A DNA stretch of 64,000 nucleotides from Aldehydirespirator sp965116865. Its GTDB lineage: Bacteria > Actinomycetota > Acidimicrobiia > Acidimicrobiales > Aldehydirespiratoraceae. The notes below the pieces were generated by a model. The model made no database searches. It was not told where the DNA came from and was given only the letters and a program-made list of their open reading frames with translations. A program made the translations under genes and the position numbers. Each line of letters opens with the position of its first letter. Within the stretch, counting starts at the first letter, position 1. Of the stretch, positions 24,292 to 35,072 are shown one piece after another. Where the stretch lies: NCBI GenBank assembly GCA_965116865.1, contig OZ220727.1:2170001-2234000 (forward strand), given 5' to 3'.

Positions 24292-26868
24292 GTGGACCTG
24301 GGCGGGACGTGGCGGGTCGCTGCGGCCACCGAGGGGCGGCGACGGGCGTTCCACGAGTCCGACCACGACGACTCGGGCTGGGCAACGATGCCGGTGCCCG
24401 GCCACTGGGCACAGCAAGCGGCGGGCGACGCAGCCTCGAGCCTGGCCTCGGAGGAGTCGGTTCTGTACCGGCACCGCTTCGAGGGACCGTCGGCGCCGGC
24501 CGCGACCGGAAGCGACCGAGGAGCCCACTCCGGAGCCGCCGACGACCACAGGGCTGAGTTCCGCGCCGAGGACCGCTCCGAGGACCGCGCTCGGCGCTGG
24601 TGGCTGCGGCTGGAAGGGTTGGCCCAGCAGGGGGACGTCTGGCTCGACGGCGCCTATCTGGGCCACACCGACGGATACTTCGTGCCCCACGAACTGGAGG
24701 TGACCGAACATCTCGCAGCGCGCGGCGAGCACCTGCTGGCCATCGAGGCCACCTGCCGCAGCTTCGGCGATCCCGACAACCGGACACTGCTCACCGGGGC
24801 GTTGCAGGATCCTGAACTGTGCGGCGCCGACGACCTGATCGTGGGCGGGGTCTGGCGACCGGTCCGGCTGCGGTCTACGGGACGTGTCGCGATCCGCCAC
24901 GCCCGAGCCGTCTGTGCCGCAGTCAGCACCGGAGAGGGCCGCGGCAGACCGCGGGCCCGGCTGGAGCTTCGCACGGTGCTCGACGTGCCGGGAGGCGGTC
25001 AGGTGGATCTGCGCACCCGGGTGTCCGGCGCCGAGCATGTCCACAGCCACCACTGCGCCGACGGGGAGAACCGGGTGGAATGGACCGTCGACGTCGACGA
25101 CCCGCCGCTGTGGTGGCCCCACACACTGGGCGACCAGCCCCTGTGCAACCTCACCGTGGAAGCTTCGACCGGCGCCGAAGTCCATGATCGGCGACAGTTC
25201 CGGATCGGGTTCCGGTCGGTGGCCATGCGACGCTGGGTGCTCTATGTCAACGGCGAGCGGCTGTTCGCCAAAGGCACCAACCTGCTGCCCACCAGGCGAC
25301 TGCCGGGCACGGCCACGCCGTCGGAGGTAGCCGACGACATCCGGGCCGCCCGCAACGCGGGCCTCGACCTGGCTCGTCCCGTCGCCCACATCGCCCGGCC
25401 CGAGCTGTACGACGCCGCCGACGAGTTGGGCGTGCTCATCTGGCAGGACCTGCCGATCCGGGGTCTGATGAACCGCAGCGTCGCGTCCGAAGCGCTGCGC
25501 CAAGCCCGCGAGGCGGTCGACCTGCTGGGGCACCGCCCGTCGGTGGCGGTGTGGTGCGCGCACGACCAGCCGTTCGCCCGGCCGCGCAGACCCGGACGGA
25601 CGCCGGCCGTGGTGAGCCGTCAGGCGCCGTCATGGAACCGCGACGTGCTCGACCGGCGGCTGTGCCGAATCTTCGACCGCTGCGACGGCTCCCGCCCGGT
25701 GGTGCCCCACACCGGCGTGCCGCCCCGCTTCCCCATGCTGGACGGAACCACCAGCGAGCTGTGGTTCGGCCTTCATGGCGGCAGGGCCGCCGATGCCGGT
25801 CCGCTTCTGGCACGGGTTCCGGCGATGGGCCGGTTCGTCTCGGCGTTCGGCACGCCCGCGGACGACGACCAGCCCGACGTGGTCAAAACGATCATCGAGA
25901 CGCTGCGGCGCCTGAAGTACCGGCCCACCGGAGGCTTCCTGCTCCACGCCTTGGCCGACACGGCTCCCGCAGACGCGGCGGCCGCCTCCGGCGCCGCTGA
26001 TAGTGGCGGCGGCCCGGCGACACCCTGCGGCCCTAGCCCGCCCGACACGCCCGGCGCCGCCACACCCCGCGACCCCGACACCTCAGACGCCGCCACACCC
26101 CGCGACCCCGACACCTCAGACGCCGCCACACCCCGCGACCCCGACACGCCCGGCGCCGCCACACCCCGCGACCCCGACACCTCAGACGCCGCCACACCCC
26201 GCGACCCCGGCGGGTTCGGCGCCGCCACACCCCGCGACCCCGACACCTCAGACGCCGCCACACCCCGCGACCCCGGCGGGTTCGGCGCCGCCACACCCCG
26301 CGACCCCGACACCTCAGACGCCGCCACACCCCGCGACCTCGGCGGGTTCGGCGCCGCCACACCCCGCGACCCCGACACCTCAGACGCCGCCACACCCCGC
26401 GACCTCGGCGGGTTCGGGGTGCTGGACGGGTTGCACAGGCCCAAACCCGGCTGGTGGGCACTGGTGGAGGCGTGCCGTCCGCTGATCGTGGTGGCCGATC
26501 AACTGCCGGAGAGCGTGCGGGCGGGAGAGCATCTCGATCTCGCCATCCATGCGATCAACGACGCCAGAACCGGAACCGGCGAACTGCAAGTGCGAGCCAG
26601 GATGGTGGGTCCCGGCGGCGCCGTGGTCCGGGAGCAGCGTTGGGCCGGCACGATCGGCGCCGACGACTGCGTGCTGGTGGGCCGTCTGGCGGCGACGGTC
26701 CCCGCCGTTGCCCGGGCTGGCCCCCTCGTCTTGGAGTTGACCCTCACAGGCCGCGGCGAGCCGGACGATCAGCCCGTCACGATTGCCACCAACCGCTACA
26801 CCACGACCATCGCGCCAGCCGACCGCACCCACAACCACCAACCGCCACACCACAACCACCACACATGA
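24292..26868 (+). CDS. Glycoside-hydrolase family 2 fold protein lacking both catalytic glutamates
   Basis: 858 residues. An N-terminal jelly roll (WWLRLEGLAQQGDVWLDGAYLGHTDGY) precedes an Ig-like domain (to about 305, PPLWWPHTLGDQPLCNL) and a TIM-barrel-like domain (LYVNGERLFAKGTNLLPTRR). This is the order of beta-mannosidase and beta-galactosidase. At the acid/base site, where the family has WCGNNE, it reads VWCAHDQP (H424-D425). At the nucleophile site, where the family has SEFG, it reads VSAFG (A518). It is probably a non-catalytic sugar-binding or scaffold protein. A low-complexity ATPRDPDTSDA repeat (about 583-709) separates the barrel from a C-terminal beta domain. No signal peptide. 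GTG start. Confidence 0.75.
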   Translation: MDLGGTWRVAAATEGRRRAFHESDHDDSGWATMPVPGHWAQQAAGDAASSLASEESVLYRHRFEGPSAPAATGSDRGAHSGAADDHRAEFRAEDRSEDRARRWWLRLEGLAQQGDVWLDGAYLGHTDGYFVPHELEVTEHLAARGEHLLAIEATCRSFGDPDNRTLLTGALQDPELCGADDLIVGGVWRPVRLRSTGRVAIRHARAVCAAVSTGEGRGRPRARLELRTVLDVPGGGQVDLRTRVSGAEHVHSHHCADGENRVEWTVDVDDPPLWWPHTLGDQPLCNLTVEASTGAEVHDRRQFRIGFRSVAMRRWVLYVNGERLFAKGTNLLPTRRLPGTATPSEVADDIRAARNAGLDLARPVAHIARPELYDAADELGVLIWQDLPIRGLMNRSVASEALRQAREAVDLLGHRPSVAVWCAHDQPFARPRRPGRTPAVVSRQAPSWNRDVLDRRLCRIFDRCDGSRPVVPHTGVPPRFPMLDGTTSELWFGLHGGRAADAGPLLARVPAMGRFVSAFGTPADDDQPDVVKTIIETLRRLKYRPTGGFLLHALADTAPADAAAASGAADSGGGPATPCGPSPPDTPGAATPRDPDTSDAATPRDPDTSDAATPRDPDTPGAATPRDPDTSDAATPRDPGGFGAATPRDPDTSDAATPRDPGGFGAATPRDPDTSDAATPRDLGGFGAATPRDPDTSDAATPRDLGGFGVLDGLHRPKPGWWALVEACRPLIVVADQLPESVRAGEHLDLAIHAINDARTGTGELQVRARMVGPGGAVVREQRWAGTIGADDCVLVGRLAATVPAVARAGPLVLELTLTGRGEPDDQPVTIATNRYTTTIAPADRTHNHQPPHHNHHT
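26041..26417. repeat. In-frame low-complexity repeat in the GH2-like gene
   Basis: Units of 33 bp (gccgccacaccccgcgaccc) in two flavours, ATPRDPDTSDA and ATPRDPGGFGA, alternate in the second half to give a 66-bp higher-order period. The frame is kept throughout. Confidence 0.9.
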
Positions 26869-27130
26869 CCACAGCCGTCGCCATCACACCAGCCGACCGC
26901 ACCCACAACCACCGACCGCCACAACCACCACCATCCCGCCATCAGCACCCCGCGACAACCACCAACCGCCACAACCACCACCATCCCGCCGTCAGCACCC
27001 CGCGACAACCACCAACCGCCACAACCACCACCATCCCGCCGTCAGCACCCCGCGACAACCACCAACCGCCACAACCACCACCATCCCGCCGTCAGCACCC
27101 CGCGACAACCACCAACCGCCACAACCACCA
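26814..27130. repeat. 74-bp duplication of the GH2-like 3' end, then a 50-bp tandem repeat
   Basis: The last codons and stop region (agccgaccgcacccacaacc) recur 74 bp on at about 26888. This is followed by at least four 50-bp units (phases at 26941, 26991, 27041 and 27091). The DNA is C/A-rich on this strand. No gene. Confidence 0.8.
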
Positions 27131-27198
27131 CGATGCGCGCAGCCCGCCCCGCCGTGCCTGCTCCACCATCGGACGCGAAGCGCCCCAACCGCCGAGGC

Positions 27199-28281
27199 TT
27201 ATCGGCGGGCGAGGGCGGGCGTCATCGGCGCCACCAGCTGTGCCGCGCCGATGGCGGCGTGGAAGTAGAAGCGGGCTACGACCGCGCCTGCGGCGCAGGC
27301 CACGATCTTGTGGCCGTCGTCGGCCGATTCGAGAGGACGTGTGTCGGCCAGCATCCGGTTCTCGAAGGCGGCAATGAACTGCGGGTCGGTGATCAGCAGG
27401 CAGATCTCCTGGTTGCAGCGGAAGCTGTGACGGCTGAAATTCGAAGAGCCGATAAGCAGCCTGTCGTCGTCGGCCAGCAGGAACCGGGCATGGAAGAAGT
27501 CCGGGTAGGTGCGCAGTTCCACCCCGGCGCGGACCAGGCGGCGCCAGATGTAGGGCTCCACAGCCCGAAGCCAGCGGTAGTTGTTCCGCTGGGCGGTTAC
27601 AACCGCCTTGGCGGGGGCGCGGGCCCGACTGAGCTGCTTGACGACTCCCACGTCCAAGGAGTACGGAGAGGCGAGGACGATGCTGCGGGCCGCGCCGTCG
27701 ATGATCTCGGCGAACGCCGGCTCGATCTGCCTGTTGGTCAGAACGGTGGTGTTCACGGAGCGACGGTCGCCGCGTTCGGTGCGGGCGAAGTCGTCAGCGA
27801 GCGCCTCCACAACGGCGGGGGCGGTTATACGGACCATGAAGTCCCGCCAACCGAAGTTGTGGTCGCTGATGTTGATGCCGCCGAGGTAGGCGTGGTCGTC
27901 GACCACGTAGAGCTTCTTGTGGTTGCGGCTCAGGCCGAAGAACAGCGCCGGCCCGAAGGGCTGCGTGAAGGTCACCGCCGCTCCCGCCGCTCTGAGACGC
28001 TCGAACATGGCCCCCGTCTCGGTGGCCTCGTCCCGCACCGCCGGGTCGGTGGCCTTGCGGTCGCTTACGTAGCGCAGAGCGAAGCAGTCGACGAGCAGCC
28101 TCACGTCCACGCTCCGGACGGCGGCGGCGGCCAGCAGTTCGGCCACGGCCAAGCCCGCCGCGTCGCCGTCGAAGGTCATCACCTGGATCAGCACACGCCG
28201 CTCGGCGGCGCGCAGCGCCCGGTGCAGATCCTCCACGAACTCCCGGTTGTCGAGTAGCCGCAATCCCCCGTGGCCGTGCAT
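27199..28281 (-). CDS. Phospholipase D-like protein (cardiolipin-synthase family)
   Basis: 360 residues with two PLD-type motifs. The first is canonical (H121-K123-D128, NHKKLYVVDDHAYLGGINI). The second is HARFLLADD (H264, Arg at 266 in place of Lys, D271) followed by GSSNFS. The duplicated fold suggests phosphatidyl transfer or phosphodiesterase activity; the Lys-to-Arg change may alter activity. The C-terminus has a small hydrophobic segment (IVACAAGAVVARFYF) but there is no N-terminal membrane helix, unlike classical Cls. The ATG lies six bases after TAGGTT. It is divergent from sdhC. Confidence 0.82.
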   Translation of the reverse strand: MHGHGGLRLLDNREFVEDLHRALRAAERRVLIQVMTFDGDAAGLAVAELLAAAAVRSVDVRLLVDCFALRYVSDRKATDPAVRDEATETGAMFERLRAAGAAVTFTQPFGPALFFGLSRNHKKLYVVDDHAYLGGINISDHNFGWRDFMVRITAPAVVEALADDFARTERGDRRSVNTTVLTNRQIEPAFAEIIDGAARSIVLASPYSLDVGVVKQLSRARAPAKAVVTAQRNNYRWLRAVEPYIWRRLVRAGVELRTYPDFFHARFLLADDDRLLIGSSNFSRHSFRCNQEICLLITDPQFIAAFENRMLADTRPLESADDGHKIVACAAGAVVARFYFHAAIGAAQLVAPMTPALARR

Positions 28282-28287
28282 GCACCG

Positions 28288-28293
28288 AACCTA
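28288..28293 (-). promoter_or_regulatory. -10 box of the PLD-like gene, leaderless
   Basis: TAGGTT on the minus strand, six bases before ATG 28281. Confidence 0.45.
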
Positions 28294-28487
28294 CCCGCAT
28301 GCACGCGCACGGGCCGCCGCCGCACCGCCACGAGCAGGCGAACGGCGAACTCGATGATCAAGTCGCCCGCAGAGGACTGTGGATCGCAGCGAGATCGAGC
28401 AGAACACGGCGCTGAGACCTGTCTCGGTTCGTCCACGCCCACGAGGCGCACAATCCGCTCCGTGTTCGGGCCGGAGACGGAGCGCGA

Positions 28488-28493
28488 TAGGTT
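28488..28493 (+). promoter_or_regulatory. -10 box of the sdhCAB operon, leaderless
   Basis: TAGGTT, seven bases before ATG 28501; the same hexamer as the divergent PLD-like promoter about 200 bp away. Confidence 0.4.
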
Positions 28494-28500
28494 TGCGACG

Positions 28501-29277
28501 ATGACGCACACGGCCGCTCCCCCCGAAGCCGCCGAGAGGGTGCCGCCGTTGAGACGGCGGAGGCGGGAGCTTCGATGGCCGCTGAACATCTACCAGACCG
28601 CGGTCGGCAAGAAGTACGTGATGGCGGTCACCGGGACTGGGCTGCTGGCGTTCGTGATCGTCCACATGATCGGCAACCTGCACCTCTACGAAGGACCGGC
28701 CCAGATCAACGAGTACGCCGAGGCGCTGCGCGACCTGGGCGGCCACCTGGTGCCCCGCACGGCGATCCTGTGGATGATGCGGATCGGGCTGCTGGCCATG
28801 TTCGTGCTGCACATCCACAGCGCCTGGTCGCTGAAGGAGATCAGCCGGCGCAGCAGCCCCAAAGCCGCCCGGGTGAGCGGCAACAAGCGCTACGCCGGCG
28901 GGCAGGACTACGCAGCCGTCGACTTCGCCGGCCGCACCATGCGCTGGACCGGCCCCATCGTCGGCCTGTACGTGCTGTTCCACTTGGCCGACCTGACCTG
29001 GGGCTGGTGGCTGGGCGACGACTACATCCGGGGCGACGTGTACCACAACGTTGTGGAGTCGCTGTCGTCGATTCCGGTGGCGGTCGTCTACATCGTGGCC
29101 AACACGGCGCTGGCCGTACACATCTACCACGGCCTCCGGTCGGCGTTCCAGACGCTCGGCGTCAACAATCCCCGGTTCAACCATCTGCGACGAGGGCTGG
29201 CCGTGGTGGTGTCGACTGCCATCCTGGCCGGCAACCTCAGCTTCCCGATCATGGTCCAAGCGGGCGTGGTCGCATGA
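28501..29277 (+). CDS. sdhC: Succinate dehydrogenase cytochrome b558-type membrane subunit
   Basis: 258 residues with five membrane helices, the single-subunit b558 type that needs no SdhD. Haem-ligand histidines lie in the helices: IVHMIGNLHLYEG, VLHIHSAWSL, VLFHLADLTWGWW and AVHIYHGLRSAFQTLG. It anchors the SdhA/SdhB dimer and passes electrons to quinone. ATG 28501 was chosen because upstream in-frame sequence is non-coding and a TAGGTT promoter sits just ahead. Its stop overlaps a 23-codon mini-ORF leading to sdhA. Confidence 0.93.
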   Translation: MTHTAAPPEAAERVPPLRRRRRELRWPLNIYQTAVGKKYVMAVTGTGLLAFVIVHMIGNLHLYEGPAQINEYAEALRDLGGHLVPRTAILWMMRIGLLAMFVLHIHSAWSLKEISRRSSPKAARVSGNKRYAGGQDYAAVDFAGRTMRWTGPIVGLYVLFHLADLTWGWWLGDDYIRGDVYHNVVESLSSIPVAVVYIVANTALAVHIYHGLRSAFQTLGVNNPRFNHLRRGLAVVVSTAILAGNLSFPIMVQAGVVA

Positions 29278-29341
29278 GCGGTGTGGCGCGGCGGGATCGC
29301 GTGGACGCGGCGGCGACCGCCGCGGCGAGGAGGGCAGCCGC

Positions 29342-29345
<4 letters not shown>
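29274..29345 (+). CDS. 23-codon mini-ORF coupling sdhC to sdhA
   Basis: ATG at 29274 overlaps the sdhC stop (ATGA). Its own TGA at 29343-29345 overlaps the sdhA start (ATGA at 29342). The peptide is basic and alanine-rich (MSGVARRDRVDAAATAA...). It contains the sdhA Shine-Dalgarno (gaggaggg). It may serve only to keep ribosomes moving between the two genes, or may be chance; the double overlap is what supports it. Confidence 0.4.
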
Positions 29346-31264
<1,919 letters not shown>

Positions 31265-31322
31265 GCCCGGCCGAACTTGACCGCAGATCCGTTCCCGGAG
31301 ACCCACATTCCGCCCCGCGTTC

Positions 31323-31330
31323 GGGGGGAG
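31323..31330 (+). promoter_or_regulatory. Shine-Dalgarno fixing the sdhB start
   Basis: ggggggag lies six bases before GTG 31337. Three repeated gtgagcagtgac units follow, giving alternative in-phase GTG codons at 31349 and 31361. Confidence 0.5.
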
Positions 31331-31336
31331 AGTGAC

Positions 31337-32158
31337 GTGAGCAGTGACGTGAGCAGTGACGTGAGCAGCGGCGCTGGGAACGGCCACCGGGCCACGCTGC
31401 GGCTGAAGCTGCGGATCTGGCGCCAGGCAGGACCCGACGAGCCGGGCGGCTTCCTGGACATCGACGCCCCCGACATCCCGGCGGACTGCTCGTTCCTGGA
31501 GATGCTCGACATCGTCAACGAGCGCCTCATCGACGACGACGTGGAGCCTGTGGTCTTCGCCCACGACTGCCGGGAGGGCATCTGCGGCACGTGCGGGGTG
31601 ATGATCAACGGGCGTCCCCACGGTCCCGAGAAGGCCACCGCCGCCTGCCAGCTGCACATGCGCAAATTCCGCGACGGCGACAAGATCGTGATCGAGCCGT
31701 TCCGGGCGGCGTCCTTCCCGGTGGTGAAGGACCTGATGGTGGACCGGCGGGCGTTCGACCGGATCGTCGAGTCGGGCGGCTACATCTCGGTGCCCACCGG
31801 CGCCGCCCCCGACGCCAACGAGATCCCCGTCCCTAAAGACGTGGCCGACTTCGCCATGGACGCGGCGGCCTGCATCGGCTGCGGGGCGTGCGTGGCGGCA
31901 TGCCCCAACTCGGCCGCCCAGCTCTTCACCGCGGCCAAGCTCGGCCATCTCAACGTGCTGCCCCAGGGCCAGCCCGAGCGGTGGCGACGGGCCGAGGCCA
32001 TGGTGGAGACGATGGAGTCGTTCTTCGGGTCGTGCACCAATCACGGCGAGTGCGCCGAAGCCTGCCCCAAGGAGATCAGCCTCGACTTCATCGCCGTGCT
32101 GAACCGCGACTATCTGAAGGCCAAGGTCAAGAACCGCCGACTCGCCTCCCAGACCTGA
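31337..32158 (+). CDS. sdhB: Succinate dehydrogenase iron-sulfur subunit
   Basis: 273 residues. The N-terminal ferredoxin domain binds 2Fe-2S through HDCREGICGTCGVMINGRP and a later cysteine (TAACQLH). The C-terminal domain carries CIGCGACVAACPN and SCTNHGECAEACPKEI for the 4Fe-4S and 3Fe-4S clusters. It relays electrons from SdhA to SdhC. GTG 31337 is preferred over a TTG at 31277 because of the strong Shine-Dalgarno. The first codons are a threefold 12-bp repeat encoding VSSD, a variable N-terminus with no counterpart in the family. It starts 72 bp after sdhA. Confidence 0.93.
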   Translation: MSSDVSSDVSSGAGNGHRATLRLKLRIWRQAGPDEPGGFLDIDAPDIPADCSFLEMLDIVNERLIDDDVEPVVFAHDCREGICGTCGVMINGRPHGPEKATAACQLHMRKFRDGDKIVIEPFRAASFPVVKDLMVDRRAFDRIVESGGYISVPTGAAPDANEIPVPKDVADFAMDAAACIGCGACVAACPNSAAQLFTAAKLGHLNVLPQGQPERWRRAEAMVETMESFFGSCTNHGECAEACPKEISLDFIAVLNRDYLKAKVKNRRLASQT

Positions 32159-32347
32159 CCGGGTCGGTTCGATACGGTCCAGACGCGGAAGTCGAGAATC
32201 TTGGGCGAGTTCTGTGCATCCACCACTCACCACCGACCCGGGACTCCGGGGCGAGCTGAGACTCGCCGCGTGTCCGCCACTGCTCGGCGGAGTAGGCGAG
32301 CCCCACAACCGACCCGGGACTCCGGGGCGAGCTGAGACGACAGGCTG
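32159..32347. repeat. Intergenic 76-bp duplication between sdhB and the DUF368 gene
   Basis: accgacccgggactccgggg occurs at 32232 and 32308 followed by cgagctgagac. No gene. Confidence 0.75.
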
Positions 32348-33310
32348 ATGGGCCGGCGTGAGGCGGGCTGGGGTCCGGGGCGGCGGCTGGTGCTCGGACT
32401 GGCCCGGGGGGCGGCCATGGGAGCGGCCGACGCGGTGCCGGGTGTGTCGGGCGGCACCATCGCGGTGGTGCTCGGCATCTACGAGCGGCTGCTGGGGTCG
32501 ATTCGGGGCGTGGCGGCAGCAGCGGGCCGGTTGCTGCGGGGCGACTGGCGGGAGGCCGGGCAGCGGCTGGCCGGGGTGGACTGGCAGCTGATCGTTCCGC
32601 TGCTGGTCGGGATCCTGGGCACGATCCTGCTGCTGGCCTCGGTGATCGAGACCCAGCTGGAGGAGCGCCCCGAGACGATGGCCGGTCTGTTGTGCGGTCT
32701 GGTGCTCGCCTCGGCGGTGTCGGCCTGCCGGCTGTTCGAGTGGCGGGGAGCCGTCCAGATCGTGCTGATGGCGGTGGCGGCCGGGGCGACGTTCGGGTTT
32801 CTGGGCATGCAGTCCGCGCCGGTGGCAGACCCGTCGCTTCCGCTGCTGGCCGGGGCCGGGGCCGTAGCAGTCTGCGCCATGATCCTGCCCGGGATCTCCG
32901 GCGCGTTCCTGCTGCTGATGCTGGGCATGTACGGAGCGGTGATCCACATCGTCACCGACCGGCGCATCGTCGAGGCGATCGTGTTCCTGGCGGGGGCTGC
33001 GGTGGGATTGGGCCTGTTCTCGACAGTGTTGGAGAAGCTGCTGGATCGGGCACGCAACCCGGTCATGGCCGTGCTGGTGGGACTGATGGTCGGGTCACTG
33101 AGGGTGCTGTGGCCCTGGCCGAACGGCGTGGGTGTGATCAGCCGCCACAAGCACGAGATGGTCTCCGGCACCGCCCTGGCCTGGCCCGATGCCGACGCCT
33201 GGGCCGCCCCCACGCTCGCGGCGATCATCGCCTTCGCGGTGGTCCTGCTCATCACCATTGCAGTTGACCGGCACCAAGACACGGCTCCGAGCCGGAGCCG
33301 GGGGAGTTAG
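32348..33310 (+). CDS. DUF368 protein, putative undecaprenyl-phosphate translocase (PopT type)
   Basis: 320 residues with about eight membrane segments. The two DUF368 signatures are present and internally related: GAADAVPGVSGGTIAVVLGI near 21-40 and ILPGISGAFLLLMLGMYG near 179-196. DUF368 proteins have been shown to recycle undecaprenyl phosphate across the membrane for cell-wall synthesis. ATG start without a strong Shine-Dalgarno. It follows sdhB by 190 bp. Its TAG stop (33308-33310) is the first base of a TTAG-bounded repeat element. Confidence 0.88.
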   Translation: MGRREAGWGPGRRLVLGLARGAAMGAADAVPGVSGGTIAVVLGIYERLLGSIRGVAAAAGRLLRGDWREAGQRLAGVDWQLIVPLLVGILGTILLLASVIETQLEERPETMAGLLCGLVLASAVSACRLFEWRGAVQIVLMAVAAGATFGFLGMQSAPVADPSLPLLAGAGAVAVCAMILPGISGAFLLLMLGMYGAVIHIVTDRRIVEAIVFLAGAAVGLGLFSTVLEKLLDRARNPVMAVLVGLMVGSLRVLWPWPNGVGVISRHKHEMVSGTALAWPDADAWAAPTLAAIIAFAVVLLITIAVDRHQDTAPSRSRGS

Positions 33311-33590
33311 AGACCGAGCGAATAGGCGGGAGCGACGCGGCCCATACAGGCGAGGCCGTGGCCCGAGCGGCCCTCAGGTCGCAGCGAACAAGAACGGGAA
33401 CGACACCGCAGCGACACGACGGGCCCACCCCTATCCGCGCCCGCGCTTAGAGACCGAGCGAATAGGCGGGAGCGACGCGGCCCATACAGGCGAGGCCGTG
33501 GCCCGAGCGGCCCTCAGGTCGCAGCGAACAAGAACGGGAACGACACCGCAGCGACACGACGGGCCCACCCCTATCCGCGCCCGCGCTTAG
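33307..33590. mobile_element. Tandem pair of the approximately 140-bp TTAG element between convergent genes
   Basis: Two nearly identical 140-bp units (33307-33446 and 33447-33586), each opening with TTAG; a third TTAG at 33587 closes the block. The first TTAG contains the DUF368 stop codon and the last contains the antiporter stop. Unit ends form imperfect inverted repeats (tagagaccgagcgaatagg against the complement of cctatccgcgc...cttag). Related copies occur at 35823, 50391 and 55212. Confidence 0.8.
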
Positions 33591-34762
33591 CGGAGTTTGC
33601 GGATGGGGCGGAGTCTGCCGGCCGGGAGGGTGATCGAGTCGGAGAACTGGTAGAGCACCGCGCCGACGAAGGTGAGGATGATGACGTAGGCGGCCGACAG
33701 CGCACCGAGGTCGCTCTCGCGGGCGATGCCGAGCTCGGCGATGACGATCGAGAACTCCCCGTGGGCGACCAGGGCGGCACCGGCCCGCAGCCGGCCCGGC
33801 CTGCCGATGCCTGCTCGAGCCGCTCCGATCCAGCCGGAGGCGAGCTTGGTGAAGACGGTGGCCGCGGCGACGGCCAGGGCGGCCACAGCCACCCCCGGAA
33901 TGCGGCTGAGGTCCACCTGCAAGCCGAAGAACACGAAGAAGACGGCCGCGAACAGGTTCCGCAGCGGCAGCAGCAGCCCGCGGGCATGCGAGACGATGTC
34001 GCCCGACAGCGCCACTCCCACCACGAACGCTCCGACCGCTGTCGAGATGTTGAGCCGTCCGGCCAGGCCGGCGACCAGCAGGGTGCCGCCCAGCAGGGTC
34101 AGCAGCAGCGCCTCGCTGGACTGGCTCAACGCGATGGCGCTGAGGCGGTCGCCCAGCACGTAGGCAACGCCGAGCACTCCCAGCACGGCCCCCAGCGATA
34201 TCCCGACGGTGAGGGTGGTGCTCAGCACCGACCCGCCGAACAGCACGCCCGACACGATCGGCAGGTACAGCACCATGGCGAGGTCCTCGATGACGAGCAC
34301 GCTGAGGACGACCGAGGTCTCGTGGTTGCCTATCCGGTCGAGGTCGGCGACCAGTTTGGCCACGATGCCCGACGACGAGATGTAGGTCACCCCGCCGAGC
34401 AGCACCGCCACGACCGGGTCGAAGCCGAGGATCAGACCGGCCACGAACCCGGGCGGGAAATTCAGCCCGAAGTCGACCACCCCGGCCAGCGTCGACCGGC
34501 GCACGTTGTCGATCAGTTCGTGGACCGAGAACTCCAGGCCCAGCATCAGCAGCATCAGAATCACGCCGATCTCGGCACCCACCTCGATGAAGTCCTCCGA
34601 TGCGTCCAACTCGACGACGCCGCCCTCGCCGAGGGCCAGCCCGGCCAGCAGGTACAGCGGCAGCGCGGGTATGCCGATCCGGCGGGCCAGGCGGGCCACG
34701 ACCGCCAAGGCCAGCACGAGCGCGCCGAGCTCGATGACCAGAAGGTCGCCGCCGGTGTGCAT
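33587..34762 (-). CDS. CPA2-family cation:proton antiporter (KefB/KhtU-like)
   Basis: 391 residues with twelve or thirteen membrane segments and no cytoplasmic TrkA domain. Hallmarks: GLALGEGGVVEL, LLMLGLEFSVHEL, YISSSGIVAKL and the exchanger motif ETSVVLSVLVIEDLAMV (acidic residues in helix 5). The ion is probably K+ in exchange for H+. A separate TrkA-C-type regulator lies directly upstream (35064-35555), matching the KhtT/KhtU arrangement. ATG 34762 lies at the edge of a tandem repeat, so the leader is unusual. Confidence 0.88.
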   Translation of the reverse strand: MHTGGDLLVIELGALVLALAVVARLARRIGIPALPLYLLAGLALGEGGVVELDASEDFIEVGAEIGVILMLLMLGLEFSVHELIDNVRRSTLAGVVDFGLNFPPGFVAGLILGFDPVVAVLLGGVTYISSSGIVAKLVADLDRIGNHETSVVLSVLVIEDLAMVLYLPIVSGVLFGGSVLSTTLTVGISLGAVLGVLGVAYVLGDRLSAIALSQSSEALLLTLLGGTLLVAGLAGRLNISTAVGAFVVGVALSGDIVSHARGLLLPLRNLFAAVFFVFFGLQVDLSRIPGVAVAALAVAAATVFTKLASGWIGAARAGIGRPGRLRAGAALVAHGEFSIVIAELGIARESDLGALSAAYVIILTFVGAVLYQFSDSITLPAGRLRPIRKLR

Positions 34763-35072
34763 GGACTAGGACGATCCAGCCAACGGGACGACTAGCACCA
34801 CAAGAAAGGGCCAGCGCGTGCGCATGGACTAGACCGATCCAGCCGATCCAGCCAACGGGACGACTAGCACCACAAGAAAGGGCCAGCGCGTGCGCATGGA
34901 CTAGACCGATCCAGCCGATCCAGCCAACGGGACGACTAGCACCACAAGAAAGGGCCAGCGCGTGCGCATGGACTAGACCGATCCAGCCGATCCAGCCAAC
35001 GGGACGACTAGCACCACAAGAAAGGGCCAGCGCGTGCGCATGGACTAGACCGATCCAGCCGATCTAGCCAGC
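34760..35072. repeat. 72-bp tandem repeat between the regulator and the antiporter, four full units
   Basis: catggactag phases at 34760 (63-bp variant unit), 34823, 34895, 34967 and 35039. The unit derives from the regulator's 3' end: its CCCGCTGGCTAG appears in the copies as CCCGTTGGCTGG, so the stop codon is mutated. On the minus strand each unit also offers a short frame beginning MRTRWPFLVVLV. It lies in the middle of a likely two-gene operon. Confidence 0.9.

Noticed and set aside
26921..27268. His/Pro/Thr-rich protein in the 50-bp repeat
   Set aside because: It is tandem repeat DNA between convergent genes, with no start context and a 50-bp period that changes frame each unit.
27199..28257. 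Plus-strand gene opposite the PLD-like gene
   Set aside because: The minus strand carries both PLD motifs; the plus frame is its Val/Gly-rich complement.
29278..29341. A missing sdhD between sdhC and sdhA
   Set aside because: The SdhC here is the five-helix b558 type, which works without SdhD; only a 23-codon ORF fits the gap.
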